Shown here piece by piece: positions 55,676 through 64,000 of a stretch of 64,000 bases of DNA. The DNA lies in NCBI GenBank assembly GCA_001600415.1, contig BCJX01000005.1:2091120-2155119 (forward strand), written 5' to 3'. Both the position numbers and the translations under genes were made by a program. Within the stretch, counting starts at the first letter, position 1. The number at the start of each line of letters is the position of its first letter. The notes under the pieces are model-generated. The model was not told the origin of the DNA. It did not search any database and saw nothing but the letters and a program-made list of their open reading frames with translations. This DNA is from Pascua guehoae (taxonomy: Eukaryota; Basidiomycota; Tremellomycetes; Trichosporonales; Trichosporonaceae).

Positions 55676-57248
55676 GGTGGTATGTTGGTAGGAGGAGTTG
55701 ATGGAGGGTCAGCGGTTGACTGTGAGTTGCTGATGGTCAAGAATGCAGTACTCGCGCTAGCTCTTTATATGCCCATCCATGTCCAAGGTTGACCCTTGGC
55801 GGAGGACTCGCTGCGTTTACATAGGCCAGAGTCCGGTGAGCCAGATCGTTTGCCAAGCAAGTGACCGCCAGTGACGCGTTGTTATCAGTGAGGAGAGCAA
55901 TCTCTGCGACTGCACGTCCCAAAGAGGCAATGCAGTCTTCATAAGCTCCATGGTTTGATCTTGTTCCGCTGTGCATTGAGGAATCGACGGGGAAACACTT
56001 CCCGATCGGGTAATTTTCAGATACCCCGCCCGTGTCACATCTCGTGACTATATTTCAAATGGCGATGATGCTCTGAATGCCATAGAGTTGTTACCCAATG
56101 CTCAGCGATGTGGGGATGCGGGTGTGCGCTCCACAATACTGTCGCGAGGACAGTCGGAACCGTCGTCTGGCGCGTCTGGGACAGTGGTGGACCGGTGTGT
56201 CACGCCCAGAATGACCATACGGATGTCTTGGCGTGTTGCCAATCAGGTGTTGCTGGTCGACATGAAAACGAGGGACGAGCTCGTTTGGCCGTGAGTGAGG
56301 CCGCACAGAAGTGCACGGCTACTTGTGATCCGTGCTTCTTGGTAGCCGACATAGAACCGACGCGCTTCTTTTCAGGTTGTTTGCAAGTGCCCGAACACCG
56401 GTGAGCTGGGGACGGTAACTGTACGGGCCGTGTCCGCGTGGGCCGAGCGGGACCGAGATGGAGGCATGTTGGGCAGAGCGGGTTGATGGTCTGTGCTTCC
56501 ATGTGTGCAGCATGTGATTATGCGGCTATGTATGTGTGGTACGTGACTGACGTGCGTCATCCATGGCTAGAATACGCGACGGACTTGCTTCCAAAGCCCT
56601 GTACACGGTCATTGGGACGCACACAGCTTTGCACAGCGCTCTGTTGTGGCCGCACGACAGGCTGCCTCTTCTCCACATATCAAGTTGACGTCTCTACCGT
56701 GCTCTCTTCTCGCGCACTCCTCGCGTACCACTTTGACCCTTGCGTTGAATACTTTAGCATTGAACACGGACACTTGGACGGAAGGGCCAAGCCATTGGGC
56801 GCAGGACAGGAGGACGGACGTGCTTGTCTGTCACGTTATACGGCGAACCAGGGTTCAGGATGAGGCGAGCGTGGCGCCAAGGATGGGCTCAGTGGCGAAC
56901 AGTTAAGGCCGTTGGCCAGCCGTTGGCCAGCCGCTGGGTCATAAGCTGGGAAGACTGACAGATCGTCTTTATACCCAACAGGGGAAAATGTCGTCTGACT
57001 TTAAGACCTTGCAGCTGGTTCAACATTTAACATTACTGGTTTCTCCTAATGCTGCTATTTTACGTGGTTTTCGCACTTCCTTTCGACTCAATTTGTGAGA
57101 GAAGCACCGGACGGGTAGGGGATCTGACACTCCCCTTAAATGTCACCGTAGTGCCCAACTTGTCGTGTCCCATCTTGGCCAACACGGCCAACTTGTTTCG
57201 ATTCTCAACCTGAGGTGTGAGCGGATCCTTTGTTGAGAACGACCACTA
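55676..57248. other. Intergenic region upstream of the YcaC-like gene
   Basis: About 1.6 kb with a TATA box at 55764 and a short GTTGGCCAGCC duplication near 56912. No credible gene seen. Confidence 0.5.
55764..55769 (-). promoter_or_regulatory. TATA box of the YcaC-like gene
   Basis: Minus-strand GGCATATAAAGAG about 90 nt before the ATG at 55675. Confidence 0.5.
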
Positions 57249-57591
57249 CTAACGTCCGCAGTCACAGAACCTGTATCCCCTTGCACCAGGGCACTTGCCA
57301 GCCACAATTTGCATCCTTCCCGCTGACACTGGCCCCAGTTCCACGTACAGCCGCCCTTCGTGCAGCATTTGACGTTGGGTCCGTCGTTCGGGCATGCGCC
57401 GTTGACGGTCCTGCCGCCGGTGACACGGCAGTTTGCGACAGAGGTGCATACGCCTGGAAGTCAGTGCACAATATTTGTCCGAGAAGAGCGGTACACGTAC
57501 CTGGGCCGCCTGCGCCGTTGCATCTGTCGCCGACAGCGCCAAAGGCAGCTGTGGCAGCGAGAATAAAGGTAAAGGCAGTGGTGAACAGCAT
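57249..57591 (-). CDS. Small Cys-rich secreted protein, apparently frameshifted
   Basis: Signal peptide MLFTTAFTFILAATAAFGAV followed by a Cys-rich domain; members of this family are secreted, and some accompany wall-active hydrolases. Exon 1 reads GDRCNGAGGPG to a GTACGT donor; the acceptor TTCCAG gives GVCTSVANCRVTGGRTVNGA then CPNDGPNVKCCTKGGC and WGQCQREGCKL. The expected ending, AGKCPGARGYRFCDCGR with stop at 57249, is present but one frame away: a base appears to be missing within AAATTGTGG near 57305-57312. Without the shift the frame runs on as low-complexity sequence. A real frameshift, a sequencing error or an unusual splice can explain this. A GCATATAAG box lies at about 57650. Confidence 0.6.
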
Positions 57592-58830
57592 TCTACGACA
57601 AATTTTGGGGAGAAGAGTGGGCCGTGAGAATGCAGGATGTTTTGTTCACTTATATGCCGAACATCTCAGAAGAGCAGAGCTTTAGACTCGCCGTCATATC
57701 ATTTCCGGCGACTTGGCCGCCGAATACATGCCCCACCTTCGTCAAGAGAGTCTCCCAGGCGGTATAATGTGCCCGCGTTCGGTTTGATGACGTTGGCTGT
57801 GAAGTCATTCATTGCTGCTAGTCGCTATCGGTGCCTTCCGCTTTGCTCTCAAAGCTACACACTCTGCGTGTCGAGGCACCCCTTCTACCTTCTACCTCCT
57901 TCCATTCGACATTGTCTTTGGGCTCTGATATTATCGATCATAACGCAACTTGTGCCTCACAATGCTAAGGGGGGACCGGGGGAGGGGGAGCAAGGGCGGA
58001 ATAGCATGGACTACAGTGTGCTCAAAGCGACAGCGATTTTAGACTAAGTTTAAAATCAATAATTGTAGGTCATCTGATTCTCATGGGGTGGCACCACATG
58101 GACGTCGACTGAGGTCATTTCATCAAGACGATGATGTGTATACAGAAGGTCATCCGATGATTATGAACAGAATTTGTGAGGAGTACAGCGTCCTGTTTCT
58201 ATTCGCACTTCACATATGGTCGAGCATCTGTTTGATTCCTGCCTTGGCTGCAAATGTAAAGTAGAGCATGGCTCTTTGGCGTGTAGAGCCGCGTAGGGAG
58301 CCGCGTAGGTAATCTTCCACAAGTTTGCGCACCACTTCATTGTGGACAAACCCAAAACATTGCCAAGCCAAGATTGGGTTAATTGGGTTTTGGTTTAGCC
58401 ACCTCACAGAGAGCATTCACCCCGGCTAGGCAAACCTCGGTCCTACATCCATGGTCGTTGGGTTGATGGGTTCCACCATGACGTGTGGCAAGTTTAACCT
58501 TGCGACAAGACAGCCACAGCCCGCGGAAGCTATCTGTCGCGTGTTCACAATGTGGCCTGTGTGCGCCTGTAGACCTGTGTGCGACTGTGGAATCCTTGGC
58601 TCGACTACTTTTGGAACGGTTCCAAAGGCCTGAGCGGAGTAAATCGCGTGCAGCCCGGATCCACTTTATCAACACATCATCTAATACCGTCATCTCGGCT
58701 GCCACGGGTAGCCCGCACCACTACCTTTTATACATCGTTCATGAATACTGCTCGTGTCAAACCACTGATCCACTGAATGACGAAGGAGCACATGTTCTTG
58801 CACTCAAAAAGAGGACTGAGCCTTGATCGC
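57592..58830. other. Intergenic region between secreted-protein gene and tRNA-Val
   Basis: About 1.2 kb. A short direct duplication (GAGCCGCGTAGG) is near 58285-58310. No gene seen. Confidence 0.5.
57650..57655 (-). promoter_or_regulatory. TATA box of the small secreted-protein gene
   Basis: Minus-strand CGGCATATAAGTG about 60 nt before the ATG at 57591. Confidence 0.45.
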
Positions 58831-58920
58831 TGACGTTTGACAGGATCGAACTGCCGACCTCATGCGGAGCACGAACAACTCGTGTTAAGCATGCGCTCTA
58901 ACCAACTGAGCTAAATCGTC
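58831..58920 (-). tRNA. tRNA-Val (anticodon AAC), with 16-nt intron
   Basis: Minus-strand sequence folds as a tRNA. Acceptor GACGATT against AAACGTC has one A-A mismatch at the fifth pair; U8-A9; D arm GCTC-AGTTGGTTA-GAGC; anticodon stem CATGC/GCATG, loop TTAACA plus C, so anticodon AAC; a 16-nt intron one base after the anticodon; variable loop AGGTC; T arm GGCAG-TTCGATC-CTGTC. Discriminator A. A run of five T follows on the minus strand, as for RNA polymerase III termination. The mismatch is the only weak point. Confidence 0.8.
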
Positions 58921-59178
58921 TCGATGTAAAGAAGAGGGCTCCGCGTCGACGCCCGCCGTGCGCCTGGGCCAAGACAGTTAACGCCGACATACTGTCCATC
59001 GGCGAGACCGACCACTGATTTACGCAGGTTGTTAGCTCATCACCTTCCCGTGGACACAGTTGAGATCTCCTGCCGACAACCAGACCAAGGCCACAACTGG
59101 CACGCGGGTTGGGTTGTTTTGTGTTGTCTCTCTGACCCGTCGAGGACAGGGAAGCCAGATTGAAAAAGAATATCTTGT

Positions 59179-59261
59179 CTCTCTGTCGGAGAGTCGAACT
59201 CCGCTCTCCCGCGCGCACACAAGTGACAAGCGAGCATACTAAACCGATATACGAACAGAGA
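59179..59261 (-). tRNA. tRNA-Asp (anticodon GTC), with about 10-nt intron
   Basis: Minus strand. Acceptor TCTCTGT pairs fully with ACAGAGA; D arm GTAT-ATCGGTTTA-GTAT as in eukaryotic tRNA-Asp; anticodon stem CTCGC/GCGGG with one T-G pair; loop TTGTCA plus C gives GTC; about 10 nt of intron follows the base after the anticodon; T arm CGGAG-TTCGACT-CTCCG; discriminator G. Confidence 0.85.
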
Positions 59262-60033
59262 GGTGTGCGAGCCAACCAGCTCTTGCCCGGCCGCGACTCG
59301 CATGCTTTTGTTGTGGTTCACGAGGTCAGGGCGGAGAGAGGGAGAGAGGCAGAGGTCTCAAGTCGTCACAACAACGCGCCACACCATAGCAACACGTCGC
59401 GGAGAAGAGACACCGAAATGACGCTGCCCATTTGGCCGATTTGGGCGACAGCTCACGGTCATTCTGGCTACCTTTCAGCATCTCAGGTTCAAGCGGATCC
59501 CAGCGGCACTCCATGCGAGCTGCGAGGTGGGAGATCCAAGCGACGCTTAGACCAACCTTTGGGTGGCGCCCCGTGCCACTTGTCCGAAGAACCAGGCAAC
59601 CATCTCGAACAGGTATCCAAACTCACACCGAGAGGCCAACTGGGTAAATTGGCTTGTGAGCCTGTGTAGATCGCCGCCCCGAGGTGATACCGTATTCAAC
59701 TGCGACGAAAAACGTCAAGAGACTGTCACCAACATTGTACCACACCTCAGCAATCCCTCAGGATCATGAGGCCTGAGCGGCTTGGTTGTGCACGGGCCAG
59801 TCTAGACGGCCTTGTCGTAGCTTTCCTGCACTACTGTACTGTACATGCATACAAAGTTCTACGCTGTGTCTTGGCTTTGATAACAACATGCGTCGAATGA
59901 AAAATGACAAAGAAAACCAGCTTTTCTAGAGAACCTGGAATGGGAGAAAATCTGTACAACAATGGCCCTTTACCCTCGTCTACCCTGTTCCTGTCGTGTA
60001 CACTTCCAATACTCCTCTTCGTAGCCCTCACGC
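59262..60033. other. Intergenic region between tRNA-Asp and RING gene
   Basis: About 0.8 kb. A 169-codon plus frame has no recognisable feature. No other RNA gene was seen. Confidence 0.5.
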
Positions 60034-62144
60034 TCAGGGGATGAATATTCGTATAAAACCGTTGGCGTTCGGGACGACGACATTGCAGCCGGGGCATTTG
60101 ATCTCGGTGTTCCGCTGTCGGCTCGACTGGACCATGGTCACCTTGCAATCTGCATTGTTAGCCTTGAGCGGAGCATGCAACAATGGTATTGGCGAGGCGA
60201 CCAGGTCAGAATTGCAGCGGCTCTGACATTGTCGAGTGGTTTTGGTAGGTAGATCATGCTGCGGGGCATATACTCACCGTCGCACATCATAAAGTGCCCG
60301 CAGCTCTTTGTCGCCCACTGCCTATCGCCATCAAGGCACACTCCGCACTTTAATCGATCGTCCATTGTGGCCTCGGCGTCCTCGGAGCGCTTGGCTCGCT
60401 CGAGCGCTTTGTCGCGCTCTTGCTCGACCGCCTTGAAGAGTTGATGAACGGTTTCGCCCTTCACGCGCTCGAGTTCCTTGTTACGCTCTTGCACGACATC
60501 ACAGAGGTGTTTTACCTCTGCTTCGCTCTTGTAGGCACGCTTGAGTGCCTTGTCGCGCTCTCCCTCGACATTCTTTAGGCGTTTAACCTCTGCTTCACTC
60601 TTATTGGCACGGTCCCTTGCCTTGAGGAGCTCGTCGGCGACATTCTTGAGGCGTTTAACCTCTGCCTCGCTCCACTTGGTACGCGCGGTTGCCTCGTCGA
60701 GCTCACTCGAGAGACGTTTGAATCTTCGAACTACCGTGCGGAGCTCGCCCTCGGCGTCTTCGAGTTCTTCAGTTGCCATCTGCCACCTGGCAACTGCTGT
60801 GCTAGCGCGCTCCCTCAATACCTCGGTTTCGTTGCGGTAAAAGCTTTCGGCCTTTTCTGCACGCTCGGCACGTTCGACAGCCGCATCGCGCTGTCGTACC
60901 AAGCGGAGCACGACCAGCCGCTGGACAGCTTCGTCGTTCTTGGTGGGGCATGTAGAGACACCAGTGCTCCCCGTTGTCTTGTCGCTCGCTTGGGCGCCGC
61001 GTTGGGCCTCGGCAATTGCGATTCGGTCACGCTCGTCCTCAGCCTTCGTGGCACGCAGAACAGCCTGGGTATGCTCCTTCGTGAGCTTTGCTATGGCCTG
61101 TTCATTTTCGATTACAATTCGCTCAAGTGCCGGGAATCGGTTGGTGGAGCGCGAGGCTTCGCTCTTCCAGAATTTCCATTGGTCACTCTTATGGGCTTTG
61201 TTGGCGGCCACGACGAGCCTTGCACACCTCTCTGTCTCTTGCTCGAGGAGTTGATCGGCCACCTCGGCTCGGTCGATTGATGCGTTGCGCTCCAGTACAA
61301 GTTTGGCATTTTCTTCTATCTTGGAAGCAATCAGGCCCTCGGCCCTTTCGGCTCGCTTCTCGGCCGCTGTGGCGCGTTCAAGAGCTGCATCGCGTTCTTG
61401 TACAGCGGCAATTTCGGCACGCCTGGAACACTCGACCGCTGCGACTCGTTCGTCTACTCGGCGTCGTTCGGCCTCTTTGGATTCGTCGTGGCCCTTAATG
61501 AGATCCTCGACGGTTTCTCCGGCACGCCAGGCACGCTCCAGCGCTGCATCGCGTTCCTGTACGAGCTCGCCTGGGGCCGCTCGACTTTTGAAGGGAAGTT
61601 GGGCTGCCGCACGTGAAACTGGCCGGGGGCGGTCTAGCGGGCCATTGGGGGATGGTGTAGTGGGGGAGGTGGAGGGCGCAGCGGGGCCAGCAGAGGCGCT
61701 TGCCACCGGTCGGCAAGTTGGTGAAATGCTGCGTGTTGTCGAAGATGGTGAGGTGGTGTCCGAGGATGTCGGTGGTACGGCGGTTGTATTCATTGATGCG
61801 GTGGAGTATGTCACTGGCGGGGAGATGGGGGACGTTGTCGTGCTTGTTGTTGCAGGGGGGTACGTGGTCGGGGACGCCGGCGCAATGGGGGAAGCCACGG
61901 TAGGCTGCGGCGAAATCGGGGACGCTGTTGTAGACGTTGGTGAAAGAGGGGATGCTACAGTAGATACGGGCGAAAGGGGGGACTCTGTCGTCGACGGCGC
62001 CGTAGCGTCCATGCACGATGTTGAAATGGCGAGAACCGGTCGGAGGATTGACGACGACGAGATGGGGGTCACGGCCGTAGTATACAGGTCGGACAGACCA
62101 CCAAGGAAAGGGTTTGCCGAAGTCGAGTCTGAGGTCGAAGACAT
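60034..62144 (-). CDS. Coiled-coil protein with C-terminal RING finger
   Basis: Probable E3 ubiquitin ligase of unknown target. Two exons (62144-60278 and 60149-60034) give about 660 residues. The first 180 or so are Ser/Thr/Pro-rich with repeated T-x-A-S-P-I/L-S-P units (SPVSTVASPLSP, TTASPISP). From about residue 190 to 580 the sequence is a long coiled coil built of E-R-D-A-A-L-E-R-A and E-A-E-V-K-R-L-K-N-V repeats. At the end, LKCGVCLDGDRQWATKSCGH then FMMC-DDC, joined across the intron, and KCPGC form a C3HC4 RING; the ending is NVVVPNANGFIRIFIP. The start at 62144 is the Met that opens the low-complexity part. The gene architecture resembles lineage-specific RING proteins; I know no characterised orthologue. 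Confidence 0.75.
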
Positions 62145-63270
62145 GGCGGTATAGAAGTAATTCACGGAGGGTGGCCAATGAGTATGAGAGGGTAAGGGAG
62201 TTCTGGTGGGTGGCAAATGAGTGAAAGAGAGAGGAGGGCCTACCCTGGTGCTCTCACCAGGCCACCAGGACCCATGCCAAGACATGCCCGCACGCCGCCG
62301 GATGGATGTAGTCGGGCAGAAGTGTGCGAGACCGAGACCGAGTGGTCGCAGGTGGCGCGCGCTTCCTCGCGTGCGTCGCGTGCATTGTTCAACTCGCATT
62401 TCGGACGTGTTCAAGGTCTAAACCTCGTGCTGGGCGCCGTTCCGGCGTCCCAACATTGGTTTAAACGCTTGGCAAAGGATATCCCGAGTCCGCCGCTGGG
62501 CCGCGGCCTGCCCCGCTATCAGCGGTATGCATTGCATGACGCACGACAGAGGCAAGAAAAGAGAGAGGTCGTACAGGTTCATAGAGGTCACAGTGGTAAT
62601 CTTCCCAGAGGCCAGAGCGGCTAGTTGCATCATTTTCCCTTGTACTAGTCAGGTGATAAGGACGATAACGACATAGCCGGGTGATGTAGCCGACGCAAGC
62701 GAGACTAGGTACGAGATATCATCTCTGCCGACGCGATGGAACCGGAGGGGAGGGGATGTAACCGGAGCGCCTACCTAGATTCATTGTGCAGCTTGAGGTA
62801 TGGTGCAGCGTGCAATAGGGGGGGCACACGGGGCATGGCCGTCTTGTCATGGTCGGGTATGTGCCACACAGGACTTCGGACCTTGGTACAGCCTGTGACA
62901 TCCAAGTTCGCCAGGTGGGTGAGGCTTGCGGCTTCCCAGCTGCTACCGAGCTGGGGTGGAGTAGCTGCTTGCACAGCGTCATCAAGCGCCTCTCGCGAAG
63001 TGTAAGGCCACAGGGTGTACGGGCGTTTGGAACGCGTTCAAAGTTGCGAGGACTGACCCCCATCTTCTCCTGGTGCGGCCAACTTTGGAAGGGGAGGCCA
63101 GTGGGTATCCAAGTTACACGACATTTGCCACTTTCGCATGTCTGTTTGGAGGTGTGGTGCTTTCTGAAACGTGTTGTGAGTAGGGAGATGAACAATGTCA
63201 CCCAGTGAGAGCCTGCAGCGTCTTGGGAAGACGCCCAGTTCGAGCCGGCTCACGGTATTTCATGACCAGT
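62145..63270. other. Gap with an unresolved coding-like stretch
   Basis: About 1.1 kb. On the minus strand, 63253-63041 reads LGDIVHLPTHNTFQKAPHLQ and 63010-62771 reads EALDDAVQAATPPQLGSSWE then SLTHLANLDVTGCTKV, ending LKLHNESR. Both look more protein-like than background, in different frames. They may be exons of an unrecognised gene or a remnant. The hairpin at 63218-63234 is described separately. Confidence 0.3.
63218..63234. other. Perfect short hairpin downstream of the right-edge gene
   Basis: GCGTCTT-GGG-AAGACGC forms a 7-bp stem with a 3-nt loop, flanked by a weaker GTGAG/CTCAC pairing. It lies just past the stop of the minus-strand gene ending at 63271. Confidence 0.5.
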
Positions 63271-64000
63271 CTAACTACTAGAGGGAATCCTCACATCTTC
63301 ACGCACAGCCTGCTCCATTGCATCGCAGGCATTGAGCCATCGGCCCACGAGTTGCCAATCCAGATCGTCGCTTGCGTCCCCACTCTCCAGGTACTCGTAG
63401 AATGTCCGAACGCGGAGGTGTTCGAGGAACCAAGGAAGGCGTTGCTCGCCAATCAGCAGACGAGCGCAAGGCAGCATCTCCTCATCCAGTGACGGTACGA
63501 GCGCAATGTCTCCATCCTGCAGGAGATAACTGTTGTCCAGGTCGGGGTCGTTTTGGTACCAGAAACGTGGCTCAGCATGGCGGTATTCCCAAGTGTCGTA
63601 CCGGGAATTGTACTGGTGCTCGACATTTCCCTCGCGCTCGATATCACCCTCCTCTACATGGTCCTCTGCCTCGGCATCGTCCTCTTGCTCGTCCTCGTCG
63701 CTGGACTCGCTTGCTTCAGTGTCTCCGGGCTCATGATCCCAGAACGCGGTCCGAATGTACTGCCCAGCGTACGAGGCCCAGACCCGACTGTACTTCCAGT
63801 CGGTTGCTGACCGAAACGGGTCGGCATCCTCCAGGCCGACGAGCGTGACGGCAATGTTGGGGATAGCCGCCAGGTTCCAGACGACATATTTTGTAAAGTG
63901 GCGAAGAAACGTCTGTCGCGCGTCAAACGTTTTCACCTTTGCATTTGGGTTTCGGGGATGGGGGTCCTCCCACGAGTCGGGCAAGACGACAATGGTGACG
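63271..64000 (-). CDS. F-box-like family protein, C-terminal part (runs off the right edge)
   Basis: The frame is open to the window edge, so the start is outside. It reads VTIVVLPDSWEDPHPRNPNA, then FDARQTFLRHFTKYVVWNLA and IPNIAVTLVGLEDADPF, followed by WKYSRVWASYAGQYIRTAFW, an acidic Asp/Glu-rich insert, RFWYQNDPDLDNSYLLQDGD, LIGEQRLPWFLEHLRVRTFY and the ending AMEQAVREDVRIPSSS. The pattern (V-x-L-P-D-S-W and T-L-V-G-L-E-D-x-D-P) is that of basidiomycete hypothetical proteins that usually carry a degenerate F-box at the N terminus, which would be beyond the window. Function unknown. A GTGAGG near the end could be a donor, so the last codons are uncertain. Confidence 0.55.
   Translation of the reverse strand, partial: VTIVVLPDSWEDPHPRNPNAKVKTFDARQTFLRHFTKYVVWNLAAIPNIAVTLVGLEDADPFRSATDWKYSRVWASYAGQYIRTAFWDHEPGDTEASESSDEDEQEDDAEAEDHVEEGDIEREGNVEHQYNSRYDTWEYRHAEPRFWYQNDPDLDNSYLLQDGDIALVPSLDEEMLPCARLLIGEQRLPWFLEHLRVRTFYEYLESGDASDDLDWQLVGRWLNACDAMEQAVREDVRIPSSS

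Overview
The window is nuclear DNA of a filamentous or yeast-like basidiomycete. Genes are split by many short GT-AG introns (mostly about 45-150 nt) with CTAAC-type branch points, several tRNAs carry an intron one base after the anticodon, and the gene content (ATG9, Sec61 beta, fungal Zn-finger regulators, F-box families, Dal5-like permeases) is fungal. GC-rich coding sequence and the lineage-specific F-box-like and Cys-rich secreted families fit Tremellomycetes, perhaps Trichosporonales; that placement is inference, not proof.

Layout. 1-7000: the last exon of a Sec61 beta (Sbh1) gene, ATG9 on the minus strand, and a proline-rich protein with a cysteine/histidine knuckle. 8000-16000: an aldehyde dehydrogenase of succinate-semialdehyde type, a decayed piece of a heavy-metal P-type ATPase, a GPI-type Cys-rich wall protein whose 755-nt intron holds the remains of an RBR ubiquitin-ligase gene, and an F-box-like gene. 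16500-25600: an amidase divergent from an MFS transporter, a true F-box gene, and a C2H2 plus Fungal_trans regulator. 25800-32900: a 2-oxoglutarate/Fe(II) oxygenase, a RidA-type deaminase, an HpcH/HpaI aldolase and a Dal5-like permease arranged as two divergent pairs beside the regulator; this looks like a catabolic cluster, and a GGAGCTCC palindrome recurs in its intergenic regions. 34600-47000: a monocarboxylate-type MFS carrier, tRNA-Ser(AGA), an orphan transporter-like exon, a ferric reductase and an intronless beta-lactamase-fold hydrolase that may be of bacterial origin.

47900-55700: degenerate telomere-like repeats, then a minus-strand series of Dal5-like permease, TauD/TfdA dioxygenase, atypical SDR and YcaC-like isochorismatase-family hydrolase, plausibly a second uptake-and-degradation set; a 21-bp phased repeat lies upstream of the dioxygenase. 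57200-64000: a small Cys-rich secreted protein with an apparent frameshift, tRNA-Val(AAC) and tRNA-Asp(GTC), a coiled-coil protein ending in a RING finger, and the C-terminal part of a further F-box-like family protein that runs off the right edge.

No CRISPR array, intact transposon, rRNA gene or virus-like gene was seen. Exon boundaries were placed by eye and some are tentative; spans given for genes run from start codon to stop codon and include introns.
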